Shown here piece by piece: positions 24,180-34,537 of a DNA stretch of 64,000 nt. The position numbers and the translations under genes were made by a program. Under the pieces are notes generated by a model. The model had not been told where the DNA came from and did not search any database. It saw nothing but the letters and a program-made list of their open reading frames with translations. The DNA is from Pseudomonas fluorescens. GTDB taxonomy: Bacteria; Pseudomonadota; Gammaproteobacteria; Pseudomonadales; Pseudomonadaceae. The number at the start of each line of letters is the position of its first letter. The first letter of the stretch is position 1. The stretch is taken from positions 5,991,501-6,055,500 of the forward strand of contig NZ_CP078138.1 in assembly GCF_019212185.1 (NCBI RefSeq). Direction: 5' to 3'.

Positions 24180-25121
24180 ATGAAAGGTAACCCGTTGTTG
24201 TTGGCCGCCCTACTGAGTCTTCCCGTGCTGGCGCAGGCCGCGGAACCGGCTCAATGCAGCACCGTCAACTTCTCCGATGTCGGCTGGACCGACATCACTG
24301 CGACCACCGCGACCACCAGCGTCGTACTCAACGCCCTCGGCTACAAAACCAAGACCACCATGATTTCCGTGCCCGTGACCTACAAGTCGCTGGCCGACGG
24401 CAAGAACATGGACGTGTTCCTGGGGAACTGGATGCCGACCATGGAAAACGACATCAAGGCCTACCGCGATGCCGGCACCGTGGAAACCGTGCGTACCAAC
24501 CTCAAGGGCGCCAAGTACACCCTCGCTGTCCCCCAGGCGCTTTACGACAAGGGGCTGCATGACTTCGCCGACATTGCCAAATTCAAGAAAGAGCTCGACG
24601 GCAAGATCTACGGCATCGAACCCGGCAACGACGGCAACCGTCTGATCCAGTCGATGATCGACAAGAACGCCTTCGGCCTCAAGGACGCTGGCTTCAAGGT
24701 CGTCGAGTCCAGCGAAGCCGGGATGCTGTCGCAAGTCGACCGCGCGCAGAAACGCGACACCGCCGTGGTATTCCTCGGCTGGGCACCGCACCCGATGAAC
24801 AAGCGCTTCAAGATTCAATACCTGACCGGTGGCGATGACTTCTTCGGCCCGGATTTCGGCGCTGCCACCGTGGCCACCAACACCCGCAAGGGTTACGCCA
24901 CGGAATGCAGCAACGTTGGGCAGTTGTTGAAGAACCTGGAGTTCACCGTCGACATGGAAAGCGAACTGATGGGCAACATCCTCGACGACAAAATGAAGCC
25001 TGACGCGGCCGCCAAGGCCTGGCTGAAAAAGAACCCACAGGTGCTCGATACCTGGCTCGCTGGCGTGACCACCATTGACGGTAAACCAGGCCTGGAGGCC
25101 GTGAAAGCCAAGTTGCAGTAG
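24180..25121 (+). CDS. cbcX: Choline/betaine periplasmic binding protein CbcX
   Basis: The 313-residue OpuAC-type binding protein has a signal peptide (MKGNPLLLAALLSLPVLAQA) and ligand-cage segments (VGWTDITATT, LGNWMPTME, FLGWAPHPMN). It is closely related to CaiX throughout. It feeds the CbcW/CbcV transporter encoded just after it. The start is set by the signal peptide and a ccagga Shine-Dalgarno; the open frame runs 42 codons further upstream but lacks a signal there. Confidence 0.92.
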   Translation: MKGNPLLLAALLSLPVLAQAAEPAQCSTVNFSDVGWTDITATTATTSVVLNALGYKTKTTMISVPVTYKSLADGKNMDVFLGNWMPTMENDIKAYRDAGTVETVRTNLKGAKYTLAVPQALYDKGLHDFADIAKFKKELDGKIYGIEPGNDGNRLIQSMIDKNAFGLKDAGFKVVESSEAGMLSQVDRAQKRDTAVVFLGWAPHPMNKRFKIQYLTGGDDFFGPDFGAATVATNTRKGYATECSNVGQLLKNLEFTVDMESELMGNILDDKMKPDAAAKAWLKKNPQVLDTWLAGVTTIDGKPGLEAVKAKLQ

Positions 25122-25130
25122 TCGCTTATG

Positions 25131-25152
25131 CCGGACGGCGCATGCCGTCCGG
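25131..25152 (+). terminator. Hairpin between cbcX and cbcW
   Basis: CCGGACGGC, a GCAT loop and GCCGTCCGG form a perfect 9-bp stem 9 bases after the cbcX stop, with no T-tract. It mirrors the hairpin after caiX and likely sets binding protein above transporter by mRNA protection or partial termination. Confidence 0.6.
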
Positions 25153-25187
25153 GCTGTTAATTACCTTGCATGCGGACGTTCATTACC

Positions 25188-26033
25188 ATGCTGATTGATC
25201 AGAAAATACCCCTAGGCCAGTACATCGCGGCATTCGTTGAATGGTTGACGCAACACGGCGCCAGCACCTTCGACGCGATTGCCGTGTCGCTGGAAACGAT
25301 GATCCACGGCGTGACGTTTGCGCTGACCTGGTTCAACCCGCTGGCACTGATCGGTCTGATCGCTTTGCTGGCTCACTTCATCCAACGCAAATGGGGCCTG
25401 ACAGCCTTTGTCGTCGCCTCCTTCCTGTTGATCCTCAACCTGGGGTACTGGCAGGAAACCATGGAAACCCTCGCCCAGGTGATGTTCGCCACCCTGGTCT
25501 GCGTGCTGATCGGCGTGCCGTTGGGCATCGTTGCCGCGCACAAACCGATGTTCTACACCATGATGCGTCCGGTACTCGATCTGATGCAGACCGTACCGAC
25601 GTTCGTGTACCTCATTCCTACCCTGACCCTGTTCGGTCTGGGTGTTGTCCCCGGGCTGATCTCCACGGTGGTGTTCGCGATTGCCGCGCCCATCCGCCTG
25701 ACCTACCTGGGCATTCGCGACGTACCGCAGGAACTGATGGATGCCGGCAAGGCCTTTGGCTGCTCGCGCCGTCAGCTGCTCTCGCGCATTGAACTTCCCC
25801 ACGCCATGCCAAGCATCGCGGCCGGTATCACCCAGTGCATCATGCTGTCGCTGTCGATGGTGGTGATTGCCGCGCTGGTGGGTGCCGACGGCCTGGGCAA
25901 ACCCGTGGTCAACGCACTGAATACCGCTGATATCGCCCTGGGCTTCGAAGCCGGTCTGGCGATCGTACTGCTGGCGATCATGCTCGACCGTATCTGCAAA
26001 CAACCCGACGCCAAAGTAGGGGGTGACGCATGA
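25188..26033 (+). CDS. cbcW: Choline/betaine/carnitine ABC transporter permease CbcW
   Basis: The 281-residue membrane protein has about six spans and the permease EAA-type loop (DVPQELMDAGKAFGCSRRQLLSRIELPHAMPSIAAGI). It forms the channel used with CbcX and probably CaiX. The start MLIDQKIPLG is preferred by family length; an in-frame ATG six codons upstream is possible and neither has a strong Shine-Dalgarno. Its stop overlaps the cbcV start by four bases (ATGA). Confidence 0.92.
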   Translation: MLIDQKIPLGQYIAAFVEWLTQHGASTFDAIAVSLETMIHGVTFALTWFNPLALIGLIALLAHFIQRKWGLTAFVVASFLLILNLGYWQETMETLAQVMFATLVCVLIGVPLGIVAAHKPMFYTMMRPVLDLMQTVPTFVYLIPTLTLFGLGVVPGLISTVVFAIAAPIRLTYLGIRDVPQELMDAGKAFGCSRRQLLSRIELPHAMPSIAAGITQCIMLSLSMVVIAALVGADGLGKPVVNALNTADIALGFEAGLAIVLLAIMLDRICKQPDAKVGGDA

Positions 26034-27208
26034 GCATAATTCGCTTTGATGACGTCGACGTGATCTTCACCAAGGATCCGCGCGAAGCCTTGAAACTGCT
26101 CGACCAGGGCATGACCCGTAACGAGATCCTGAAAAAGACCGGGCAGATTGTCGGCGTCGAAAAGGCCAGCCTGGATATCGACAAGGGTGAAATCTGCGTA
26201 CTGATGGGTCTCTCCGGCTCCGGCAAGTCCAGCCTATTGCGCTGCATCAACGGCCTCAACACCGTGAGCCGCGGCAAGCTGTTCGTCGAGCATGAAGGTC
26301 GGCAGATCGACATCGCCTCGTGCACCCCGGCAGAACTGAAAATGATGCGCACCAAGCGCATCGCCATGGTCTTCCAGAAGTTCGCCCTGATGCCCTGGCT
26401 GACGGTGCGCGAGAACATCAGCTTCGGCCTGGAAATGCAGGGTCGTCCGGAGAAAGAACGGCGCAAGCTGGTGGACGAGAAGCTGGAGCTGGTTGGCCTG
26501 ACCCAGTGGCGCAACAAGAAGCCTGATGAGCTGTCCGGCGGCATGCAGCAACGGGTCGGCCTGGCCCGCGCCTTGGCGATGGACGCCGATATCCTGCTGA
26601 TGGACGAACCCTTCTCGGCCCTCGACCCACTGATCCGCCAGGGTCTGCAGGACGAATTGCTGGAGCTGCAACGCAAACTGGCCAAGACCATCGTCTTCGT
26701 TAGCCACGACCTCGATGAGGCGCTGAAACTGGGCAGCCGCATCGCGATCATGAAAGACGGCCGGATCATCCAATACAGCAAGCCCGAAGAGATTGTCCTC
26801 AACCCGGCCGACGACTATGTGCGTACCTTCGTCGCCCACACCAACCCGCTCAACGTCCTCTGCGGTCGCAGCCTGATGCGCACCCTGGACAACTGCAAGC
26901 GCATCAACGGCTCGGTGTGCCTGGACCCGGGCGGCGACTCGTGGCTGGACTTGGCCGAAGGCAACACCATCAAGGGCGCCCGCCAGAACGGCTCGGCCCT
27001 GGACCTGCAGAACTGGGCACCCGGCCAGTCGGTGGAAGGCCTCGGCCGTCGCCCGACACTGGTCGACTCCAACATCGGCATGCGCGACGCCCTGCAGATC
27101 CGCTACCAGACCGGCAACAAGCTGGTGCTCCACGACAACAACCATGTAGTCGGCATCCTCGGCGACAGCGAGCTGTACCACGCCCTGCTGGGCAAAAACC
27201 TGGGCTAA
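26030..27208 (+). CDS. cbcV: Choline/betaine/carnitine ABC transporter ATPase CbcV
   Basis: The 392-residue ATPase has Walker A (GLSGSGKSS), signature (LSGGMQQRVGLARAL), Walker B (ILLMDEPFSALD) and the switch His in VSHDLDEAL. The C-terminal third (after about 275) is a CBS-like regulatory domain, as in other ProV/OpuAA proteins. Translation is coupled to cbcW. The operon ends in a strong bidirectional terminator. Confidence 0.93.
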   Translation: MSIIRFDDVDVIFTKDPREALKLLDQGMTRNEILKKTGQIVGVEKASLDIDKGEICVLMGLSGSGKSSLLRCINGLNTVSRGKLFVEHEGRQIDIASCTPAELKMMRTKRIAMVFQKFALMPWLTVRENISFGLEMQGRPEKERRKLVDEKLELVGLTQWRNKKPDELSGGMQQRVGLARALAMDADILLMDEPFSALDPLIRQGLQDELLELQRKLAKTIVFVSHDLDEALKLGSRIAIMKDGRIIQYSKPEEIVLNPADDYVRTFVAHTNPLNVLCGRSLMRTLDNCKRINGSVCLDPGGDSWLDLAEGNTIKGARQNGSALDLQNWAPGQSVEGLGRRPTLVDSNIGMRDALQIRYQTGNKLVLHDNNHVVGILGDSELYHALLGKNLG

Positions 27209-27223
27209 GCCAAGCCCGCAGAC

Positions 27224-27256
27224 ACAAAAACGCCGCGAGAGATCGCGGCGTTTTTG
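27224..27256. terminator. Bidirectional intrinsic terminator, cbcV/betT
   Basis: ACAAAAACGCCGCGA and its complement TCGCGGCGTTTTTGT surround a three-base loop. A-tract and T-tract flank the GC stem, so both convergent transcripts can end here. Confidence 0.85.
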
Positions 27257-27298
27257 TTTGTGGGATAGCAGGTGATACAGCGGTGTAACTGATGGCCC

Positions 27299-27325
27299 CA
27301 TCGCGGGCAAGCCCGCTCCCACAGG
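27299..27325. repeat. Single REP-like palindrome
   Basis: A 'gcgggcaagcccgctccca' core, a variant of the common REP with another centre, lies just after the betT stop. Confidence 0.6.
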
Positions 27326-27335
27326 TTATGTGGCG

Positions 27336-29333
27336 TTAGCTATACACCCGCCCCAACATCTGCCGATGGCTTTCGAACTGGTCGAGCACGTCGCGGGTGA
27401 TCTGGTCCTGGGTGAAACCCATCAGGTCGTAATCCTGGCTGCCGTTGTGCAGATACACCTCGGCACGGTAGTAACGCTGGCGCGCCTCGTCGGACTGGGC
27501 CGATTCGGTTGGGGTCGCCAGATAACCATCTAGGCTCACTTCATAGACGAACGGGTTGCCTTCTTCCATCTCTACCCGCACGCCCATGCAGCGTTTGGAC
27601 TTGCCCAGCACGGTCTGCACTTCAAGGCCCTGGGTACGCATCTGATCGGTGGCATCAGTCAACGCCGGGCTCACATGCTTGTCCATGAACCGCTGCACCA
27701 CGGCCTGGCTTGGCTGCAGGTCCAACTGAGTCAGACGCTCGCTGAAACCACGACGACCACGCGCCGCCAACTCCGCCTGTTCCTGTTCGATCTGCACGTC
27801 CTGGCGCATTGCCTTGTGCAGGCCGAACATGAAGAACACCAGCACCACCGAGAAAGGCAGGCCGGCCAGCACCACCATGGTCTGCATGGCTTCGAAGTTA
27901 CCGGCGAACAGCAGGCCGATGGTCACCAAGGTGATCACCGCCGACCAGAAAATCCGCAGCCAGTGTGGCGCGTCTTCGTCGACATCGCCGCCTTTGCACG
28001 AAAGGTTCGCCATCATCACCGCCCCCGAATCCGCCGGGGTCAGGAACAGCACGAAGCCAACAAAGATCGACACACCGATGACGATTTTCGACGCCGGATA
28101 ATGCTCAAGCAGTTGGTAAATCGCCATGGACGGCTGCTCCAGCGCCGTCTTGCCCAGCTCCACCGCTCCCTGGTTCATCACCAGATCAAGCGCCGAGTTA
28201 CCGAAGATCGACAGCCACGCCAAGGTAAAGCCCAGCGGGATCAGCAGCACGCCGGCCACCAGCTCGCGCACGGTACGGCCACGGGAAATACGCGCGATGA
28301 ACATGCCGACAAATGGCGCCCAGGAAATCCACCAGGCCCAATAGAACAGGGTCCACAGGCCCAGCCAGCGCTCGGACTTGGCGTTGTCGGCTTCGTACAC
28401 GTACAAGTCGAAGGTTTTCAGCACCACGCCGTTGAGGTAGTCGCCGATGTTCTGCACGAAGCCATTGAGCAGGTGCAGGGTCGGGCCGAACAACAGCACG
28501 AAAATCAGCAGGCCGCTGAACAGCACGATGTTCAGGTTGGACAGGCGGCGAATGCCGTTTTCCACACCCGACACGGCGGCGATGGTCGCCACGGTGCTCA
28601 TGACGATAATCACGATCAGCAGGTTGGTGTTGCTGTGCTCCATGCCGAACAGGTTCTCAAGCCCCGACGACACCTGCAGCGAACCAATCCCCAGGTTGGT
28701 CACCAGCCCCAGCAGCGTGACGAACATGCCAAAGCCGTCCACCGCATGCCCGGCTGCGCCCTTGACCCAGCGCTCGCCGACCAGCGGATACAACGCCGAC
28801 CGCAAGGCCAGCGGCTGGTTGTGACGGTAGGCAAAGTAGGCCACGGCCAGCCCGACCAAAGCGTAGATCGCCCAGCCATGCAGGCCCCAGTGCAGGAAGG
28901 TCAGTTGCACTGCCTGACGCGCCACCTCATGGGAACCCGGCACACCTTCCGGTGGATTGAAAAAGTGGTCGAGCGGCTCGGACGCACCGAAATACAGCAA
29001 CGAGATACCGATACCGGAGGAGAACAGCATCCCCGCCCAGGCGCCGTAGCTGAAGTCCGGGGTGTCGTCCTTGCTGCCCAGCTTGAGCTTGCCGTAGGAG
29101 GAAAACGCCAGGCCGACGACAAACACCAGGTAGGCGGCGATCACCACCATGTAATACCAGCCGAAGCTGCGCGACAGCCAGGCCTGGGCAATGCCCAGCA
29201 ATCGGCCCGCTTCTTGCGGCGCGGCAATGAGGATGGCAGTCAGCAGCAGAATCAATGCGGTGGAGGTGTAGAACACCCAACCGTTGACCGTCACCTTTTC
29301 TGGTGGGGTCTTTATTAGAGAGGCAGAACTCAT
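27336..29333 (-). CDS. betT: High-affinity choline transporter BetT (BCCT family)
   Basis: The 665-residue protein has 12 likely membrane spans and the BCCT signature in spans 8-9 (LFYWAWWISWAPFVGMFIARIS). A long hydrophilic C-terminal tail of about 150 residues follows the last span, as in BetT proteins whose tail tunes osmotic activation. It imports choline using an ion gradient. It is divergent from betIBA, so BetI can control both from the region between them. Confidence 0.93.
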   Translation of the reverse strand: MSSASLIKTPPEKVTVNGWVFYTSTALILLLTAILIAAPQEAGRLLGIAQAWLSRSFGWYYMVVIAAYLVFVVGLAFSSYGKLKLGSKDDTPDFSYGAWAGMLFSSGIGISLLYFGASEPLDHFFNPPEGVPGSHEVARQAVQLTFLHWGLHGWAIYALVGLAVAYFAYRHNQPLALRSALYPLVGERWVKGAAGHAVDGFGMFVTLLGLVTNLGIGSLQVSSGLENLFGMEHSNTNLLIVIIVMSTVATIAAVSGVENGIRRLSNLNIVLFSGLLIFVLLFGPTLHLLNGFVQNIGDYLNGVVLKTFDLYVYEADNAKSERWLGLWTLFYWAWWISWAPFVGMFIARISRGRTVRELVAGVLLIPLGFTLAWLSIFGNSALDLVMNQGAVELGKTALEQPSMAIYQLLEHYPASKIVIGVSIFVGFVLFLTPADSGAVMMANLSCKGGDVDEDAPHWLRIFWSAVITLVTIGLLFAGNFEAMQTMVVLAGLPFSVVLVFFMFGLHKAMRQDVQIEQEQAELAARGRRGFSERLTQLDLQPSQAVVQRFMDKHVSPALTDATDQMRTQGLEVQTVLGKSKRCMGVRVEMEEGNPFVYEVSLDGYLATPTESAQSDEARQRYYRAEVYLHNGSQDYDLMGFTQDQITRDVLDQFESHRQMLGRVYS

Positions 29334-29654
29334 TGCACAGATGCTCCAGGCAGTGCGAGAGAAGGACACAAGGCAAAGCCGTACCCGACCAATCGGTTAG
29401 TGGGCAGCCGACCAGCGGGTGATATAAAGACAGCCGGAAAAAAGCCCGAAGCCCGCAGCGCCTGTGCGCGTGGGTTTCGAGCGTTTTTGGATGTCGTTTT
29501 TCCGCCAGCTACACGTAGGAAAAACCTGTAGGCAGCGACGATTTGTCGCAGATCTTATTCTTTGTTGATTGAACGTTCAATCAAAACAAAATAGACTGGT
29601 CCTCAATCCGACAGACGTTTTATGTCCGTCGGGAGGCCTAAGGAGAGGTGCAAG
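29334..29654. promoter_or_regulatory. Divergent betT-betI control region with BetI operator
   Basis: The 321-bp region contains a perfect 20-bp palindrome at 29565-29584 (TTGATTGAAC followed by its complement GTTCAATCAA). It matches the form of known BetI operators and lies 70 bp before the betI start. A weaker GC-rich inverted repeat (CGAAGCCCGC / GCGTGGGTTTCG) lies near 29450-29482 and might be a leader hairpin. The remaining sequence shows no gene. Confidence 0.8.
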
Positions 29655-30248
29655 ATGCCCAAGGTCGGTATGCAACCCATTCGCCGCCAGCAATTGATCG
29701 AAGCCACATTACTGGCCGTCGATCAGGTCGGAATGGGGGACGCCAGCATTGCGCTGATCGCCCGTTTGGCCGGTGTCTCGAATGGCATCATCAGTCATTA
29801 CTTTCAGGACAAGAACGGCCTGATTGCCGCCACGATGCGGTATCTGATGAGCGTCCTCAGCGAGAACGTCACCCTGCGCCGTCAGGCGCTGACAGATGAC
29901 AGCCCGCGGGCCCATCTGCAGGTGATCATCGAAGGCAACTTCGACGCCAGCCAGGTCAATGGCCCGGCAATGAAAACCTGGTTGGCCTTCTGGGCCACCA
30001 GCATGCATCAACCGTCGCTACACAGGTTGCAGCGGATCAACGATCACCGCCTGTATTCCAACCTGTGCTGCCAGTTCCGCCGCGTCTTGCCGCTGGACCA
30101 GGCACGCAGCGCGGCCCGTGGACTGGCTGCACTGATCGACGGCTTGTGGTTGCGCGGCGCCTTGTCGGGAGATGCTTTCGACACCGAGCAGGCGCAGCGG
30201 ATCGCTTACGAATACATGGATATCCAATTGGCCAAGCAGGTGAGTTAG
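29655..30248 (+). CDS. betI: Choline-responsive repressor BetI (TetR family)
   Basis: The 197-residue TetR-type protein has an N-terminal helix-turn-helix ([28 protein letters not shown], about 30-58) and a C-terminal ligand domain ([23 protein letters not shown]). It represses the bet genes until choline is present. [11 protein letters not shown] is the family start. It lies 103 bp before betB in a betIBA unit. Confidence 0.95.
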   Translation: MPKVGMQPIRRQQLIEATLLAVDQVGMGDASIALIARLAGVSNGIISHYFQDKNGLIAATMRYLMSVLSENVTLRRQALTDDSPRAHLQVIIEGNFDASQVNGPAMKTWLAFWATSMHQPSLHRLQRINDHRLYSNLCCQFRRVLPLDQARSAARGLAALIDGLWLRGALSGDAFDTEQAQRIAYEYMDIQLAKQVS

Positions 30249-30351
30249 AGCACACCAGAACGCTCTACCCCTGAACGCCAGCGCACGTGTCGTGCTGTAC
30301 GACCCGAACGCTGGTTACCGCCAACCCACTCAATGCGCTTGCGAGGACTTT

Positions 30352-31824
30352 ATGGCCCGTTTCGAACTGCAAAAACTCTACATCGATGGCGGCTACACCG
30401 ACGCTGGCAGCGATGCCACTTTCGAAGCCATCAACCCGGCTACCGGGGAAGTCCTCGCCAATGTGCAACGTGCGACTTTCGACGACGTCGAGCGCGCTGT
30501 GGTCAGCGCTGAAAAGGGCCAGAAAATCTGGGCCGCGATGACCGCCATGGAGCGTTCGCGCATCCTGCGTCGTGCCGTCGACATCCTGCGCGAGCGCAAC
30601 GATGAGCTGGCCGCCCTGGAAACCCTGGACACCGGCAAAGCGTTCTCCGAAACCAAGTACGTCGACATCGTCACCGGCGCCGACGTGCTGGAGTACTACG
30701 CAGGCCTGGTGCCAGCGATCGAAGGCGAGCAGATCCCGCTGCGCACCACCTCCTTCGTTTACACCCGTCGCGAGCCGCTGGGTGTGGTGGCCGGTATCGG
30801 CGCGTGGAACTACCCGATCCAGATCGCCCTGTGGAAATCCGCCCCGGCCCTGGCCGCGGGTAACGCGATGATCTTCAAGCCAAGCGAAGTCACTTCCCTG
30901 ACCACCTTGAAACTGGCCGAGATCTACACCGAAGCCGGCCTGCCGGATGGCGTGTTCAACGTCCTGACCGGCAGCGGCCGTGAAGTCGGCACCTGGCTGA
31001 CCGAGCACCCGCGCATCGAGAAAATCTCCTTCACCGGCGGCACCGACACCGGCAAGAAGGTCATGGCCAGCGCCTCGGCGTCCTCGCTCAAGGACGTCAC
31101 CATGGAATTGGGCGGCAAGTCGCCGCTGATCATTTTCGACGACGCCGACCTCGACCGCGCCGCCGACACCGCGATGATGGCCAACTTCTACAGCTCCGGT
31201 CAGGTCTGCACCAACGGCACCCGCGTGTTCGTGCCGAGCCACCTGAAAGCAGCATTCGAAGCCAAGATCGCCGAGCGCGTTGCACGCATTCGCGTCGGCA
31301 ACCCGCAAGACGAAAACACCAACTTCGGCCCGCTGGTCAGCTTCGCCCACATGGAAAGCGTGCTGGGCTACATCGCCAAGGGCAAGGCCGAGGGCGCGCG
31401 CGTCCTGTGCGGCGGCGAGCGCATGACCGAGGGCGATTTCGCCAAGGGCGCGTTCGTGGCACCGACCGTGTTCACCGACTGCACCGACGAGATGACCATC
31501 GTCCGTGAAGAAATCTTCGGCCCGGTGATGAGCATCCTCACCTACGAAACCGAAGAAGAAGTGATCCGCCGCGCCAACGACACCGACTTCGGCCTCGCCG
31601 CCGGTGTCGTGACCCGCGACCTGAACCGCGCACACCGCGTGATTCATCAGCTCGAAGCCGGTATCTGCTGGATCAACGCCTGGGGCGAATCCGACGCGAA
31701 GATGCCGGTGGGCGGCTACAAGCAGTCGGGTGTTGGCCGTGAGAACGGCATCAGCTCGCTGAACAACTTCACCCGCATCAAATCGGTACAGGTTGAATTG
31801 GGCGATTACGCCTCGGTGTTTTAA
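30352..31824 (+). CDS. betB: Betaine aldehyde dehydrogenase BetB
   Basis: The 490-residue NAD(P)+-dependent enzyme oxidises betaine aldehyde to glycine betaine. It shows the aldehyde-dehydrogenase cofactor segment [11 protein letters not shown], the general base in MELGGKSP and the catalytic cysteine in [11 protein letters not shown]. The start [13 protein letters not shown] matches the family. A REP element separates it from betA. Confidence 0.95.
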   Translation: MARFELQKLYIDGGYTDAGSDATFEAINPATGEVLANVQRATFDDVERAVVSAEKGQKIWAAMTAMERSRILRRAVDILRERNDELAALETLDTGKAFSETKYVDIVTGADVLEYYAGLVPAIEGEQIPLRTTSFVYTRREPLGVVAGIGAWNYPIQIALWKSAPALAAGNAMIFKPSEVTSLTTLKLAEIYTEAGLPDGVFNVLTGSGREVGTWLTEHPRIEKISFTGGTDTGKKVMASASASSLKDVTMELGGKSPLIIFDDADLDRAADTAMMANFYSSGQVCTNGTRVFVPSHLKAAFEAKIAERVARIRVGNPQDENTNFGPLVSFAHMESVLGYIAKGKAEGARVLCGGERMTEGDFAKGAFVAPTVFTDCTDEMTIVREEIFGPVMSILTYETEEEVIRRANDTDFGLAAGVVTRDLNRAHRVIHQLEAGICWINAWGESDAKMPVGGYKQSGVGRENGISSLNNFTRIKSVQVELGDYASVF

Positions 31825-31855
31825 GACCCGAGTGATGCATTGCCCGTAAGGCCGC

Positions 31856-31921
31856 TTTCGCTGGCAAGCCAGCCCCTACAAGGACAGCGCAGTACCTGTA
31901 GGAGCTGGCTTGCCAGCGAAC
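31856..31921. repeat. REP pair of a second type (ctggcttgccagcg core)
   Basis: 'Ttcgctggcaagccagc' is followed by 'tgtaggagctggcttgccagcga' in inverted order. The core differs from the main REP type in the window and recurs only near 62621-62698. Confidence 0.8.
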
Positions 31922-31978
31922 CGAGTGCACCGCACTCGCCAAGGCCCGACCTGACCACCATCAAAGAGGGTGCATACA

Positions 31979-33679
31979 ATGTCCCAAGAATACGACTACA
32001 TCATCATCGGCGCCGGTTCGGCCGGTAACACCCTGGCGACCCGTCTGACCGAAGACGCTGGCGTCACCGTCCTGCTGCTCGAAGCCGGCGGCCCGGACTA
32101 CCGTTTCGACTTCCGCACACAAATGCCGGCGGCGCTGGCGTTCCCGCTGCAAGGCCGCCGCTACAACTGGGCCTACGAAACCGACCCGGAGCCGCACATG
32201 GACGGCCGCCGGATGGAATGCGGTCGCGGCAAGGGCCTGGGTGGTTCATCGCTGATCAACGGCATGTGCTACATCCGTGGCAACGCCATGGACTACGACG
32301 GCTGGGCGAAAAACCCCGGCCTGGAAGACTGGACCTACCTGGACTGCCTGCCGTATTTCCGCAAGGCGGAAACCCGCGACATCGGCCCGAACGACTACCA
32401 CGGCGGCGAAGGCCCGGTCAGCGTGACCACGCCCAAGGCCGGCAACAACCCGCTGTTCCACGCCATGGTTGAAGCCGGCGTGCAGGCCGGTTACCCGCGC
32501 ACCGAAGACCTCAACGGCTACCAGCAGGAAGGTTTCGGTCCGATGGACCGCACCGTGACGCCCAAAGGCCGTCGCGCCAGCACCGCGCGCGGTTACCTGG
32601 ACACTGCCAAGAAGCGTTCGACCCTGAACATCGTCACCCACGCGCTGACCGACAAAGTGCTGTTCGAAGGTAAGCGCGCCGTGGGTGTGCGCTACCTGGT
32701 GGGCAGCGCCGAAGAAGTCGTGGAAGCCCGTGCGCGCAAGGAAGTGCTGGTGTGCAGCGGTGCGATTGCTTCGCCACAGATTCTCCAACGCTCCGGCGTC
32801 GGTCCGGCCAAGCTCCTGGAAAGCCTGGATATCCCGGTGGTCCACGACCTGCCGGGCGTCGGTGAAAACCTGCAGGATCACCTCGAGCTGTACCTGCAAT
32901 ACGCCTGCACCCAACCGGTGTCGCTCTACCCATCGCTGCTCTGGTACAACCAGCCGGCCATCGGTGCCGAATGGCTGTTCAACGGCACTGGGATCGGCGC
33001 CAGCAACCAGTTCGAAGCCGGCGGTTTCATTCGTACCCGTCCGGATTTCGAGTGGCCGAACATCCAGTACCACTTCCTGCCGGTAGCGATTAACTACAAC
33101 GGCAGCAACGGTGTGAAAGAGCACGGCTTCCAGGCACACATGGGCTCCATGCGTTCGCCAAGCCGTGGGCGGATCCAGGTCAAGTCCAAGGACCCGCGCC
33201 AGCACCCGAGCATCCTGTTCAACTACATGGCCACCGAGCAGGACTGGCAGGAATTCCGCGACGGCATCCGCCTGACCCGGGAAATCATGCAGCAGCCTGC
33301 GCTGGATGCGTTCCGCGGTCGCGAAATCAGCCCGGGCATCGAGGTGCAAACCGACGAGCAACTGGACACCTTCATTCGCGAACACGCTGAAACCGCGTTC
33401 CACCCGTCCTGCTCGTGCAAGATGGGCACCGACGAAATGGCGGTGGTCGATGGCGAGGGTCGCGTCCACGGGATGCAGGGCCTGCGTGTGGTCGATGCCT
33501 CGATCATGCCGCTGATCACCACCGGCAACCTCAACGCGCCGACGATCATGATCGCCGAAAAAATCGCCGACAAGATCCGTGGTCGCCAGCCATTGCCACG
33601 CAGCCAGGCCAAGTACTACGTCGCCGGCGAAGCCCCGGTACGTGGCAAGCCGCTGCGTGAGGTGAGCCATCCAGCTTAA
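31979..33679 (+). CDS. betA: Choline dehydrogenase BetA
   Basis: The 566-residue GMC oxidoreductase has the FAD motif [17 protein letters not shown] at its start, [20 protein letters not shown], and the active-site HPSCSCKMG near its end. It oxidises choline to betaine aldehyde at the membrane and passes electrons to the respiratory chain. The ATG used follows an agaggg Shine-Dalgarno. A strong terminator follows. Confidence 0.95.
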   Translation: MSQEYDYIIIGAGSAGNTLATRLTEDAGVTVLLLEAGGPDYRFDFRTQMPAALAFPLQGRRYNWAYETDPEPHMDGRRMECGRGKGLGGSSLINGMCYIRGNAMDYDGWAKNPGLEDWTYLDCLPYFRKAETRDIGPNDYHGGEGPVSVTTPKAGNNPLFHAMVEAGVQAGYPRTEDLNGYQQEGFGPMDRTVTPKGRRASTARGYLDTAKKRSTLNIVTHALTDKVLFEGKRAVGVRYLVGSAEEVVEARARKEVLVCSGAIASPQILQRSGVGPAKLLESLDIPVVHDLPGVGENLQDHLELYLQYACTQPVSLYPSLLWYNQPAIGAEWLFNGTGIGASNQFEAGGFIRTRPDFEWPNIQYHFLPVAINYNGSNGVKEHGFQAHMGSMRSPSRGRIQVKSKDPRQHPSILFNYMATEQDWQEFRDGIRLTREIMQQPALDAFRGREISPGIEVQTDEQLDTFIREHAETAFHPSCSCKMGTDEMAVVDGEGRVHGMQGLRVVDASIMPLITTGNLNAPTIMIAEKIADKIRGRQPLPRSQAKYYVAGEAPVRGKPLREVSHPA

Positions 33680-33696
33680 CGATAAGACCTCGGCTC

Positions 33697-33734
33697 AAAA
33701 AAACCGCCGCCCTCATTAGGTGGCGGTTTTTTTT
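33697..33734 (+). terminator. Intrinsic terminator after betA
   Basis: An A7 run, ACCGCC, a 13-base loop, GGCGGT and a T8 run form a classic terminator that ends betIBA. It also marks the start of the AT-richer segment. Confidence 0.85.
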
Positions 33735-33892
33735 CGTCTGCCAAAAGCAATCCATTTCAAACTAAATCAATGACACAAAGTTACTAAAACTAGTTAACCT
33801 CAAGCTCTAAAAATTGGAAACACTTACATACCCACGAGACCATCAAGTTTAAATATCATCCGCCACCCAAAAATGTGGCAGCTGCAAATCTG

Positions 33893-34537
33893 ATGACCTT
33901 GAATGACCTGCAACACCTCGACAGCCGCGAACGTGTGCGTTTTTTCCGAGAAGAAATATCCAAAGAAAAAATGATCACCCTCGACTCGCCAAAACTTGCA
34001 TTAATCGTACACGAGGCTCTGTCTGATCTATTTCACCTCACAGACGTTAAATACGAATACGAAGAACACAAAGCGCTCTACCTGAAGCCCTCCGCCGAGA
34101 AATATCGAGAATGGGGTAACGGACTTGGCGACATCACGCCTCACTCCGATGATTTGTATGAAAGCCTGAAGGTTGACTATTTGGCCCTGACCGTTTGCCG
34201 TGACACCACAAAAATGCCCACCGCCTACTACTTTCCAAGTGACTTGATTGCAGACTTGAGCGACGAGGAAGTCGGCGAATTATTGGGGATGCAAGCTACG
34301 TTCATTTCCGGAAAAAATGTCACCAGCCTGAAAAATCGAATTCGTCAGGTCGTTGAATACTCCGACATTTACGGCTTTCAGTTTGCATTGGATTTTCGCA
34401 TCGACTCACAGAGCGGGGAGCGGATGCGTGCCGTCAATGGCGGGCAGCACGTGCTCGACAAAATTCGTGCTCGCCTGCCCCACGCAAAACAATACCACCC
34501 GCTGGATGAGCCCGCTGGCACCCAGGAAGTTCGCTGA
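33893..34537 (+). CDS. Short clavaminate-synthase-like Fe(II)/2OG dioxygenase homologue
   Basis: The 214-residue protein resembles the middle of clavaminate-synthase/TauD-type oxygenases: ITPHSDDLYES holds an HxD pair, and LALTVCRDTTKMPTAYYFPSDLIADLSDEEVGELLG fits the strand-helix block that follows it. The distal iron His and the 2-oxoglutarate Arg would be expected just beyond its end, but the protein stops there, and the N-terminus is also short. So it is either a minimal, possibly inactive homologue or a truncated gene. The ATG at 33893 is used; a GTG six codons upstream is possible. Its TGA shares a base with the azlC ATG. The DNA is AT-richer than its neighbours. Confidence 0.5.
   Translation: MTLNDLQHLDSRERVRFFREEISKEKMITLDSPKLALIVHEALSDLFHLTDVKYEYEEHKALYLKPSAEKYREWGNGLGDITPHSDDLYESLKVDYLALTVCRDTTKMPTAYYFPSDLIADLSDEEVGELLGMQATFISGKNVTSLKNRIRQVVEYSDIYGFQFALDFRIDSQSGERMRAVNGGQHVLDKIRARLPHAKQYHPLDEPAGTQEVR

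Noticed and set aside
29447..29485. GC-rich inverted repeat before betI considered as a riboswitch
   Set aside because: Only a simple imperfect stem is visible, with no conserved aptamer core.
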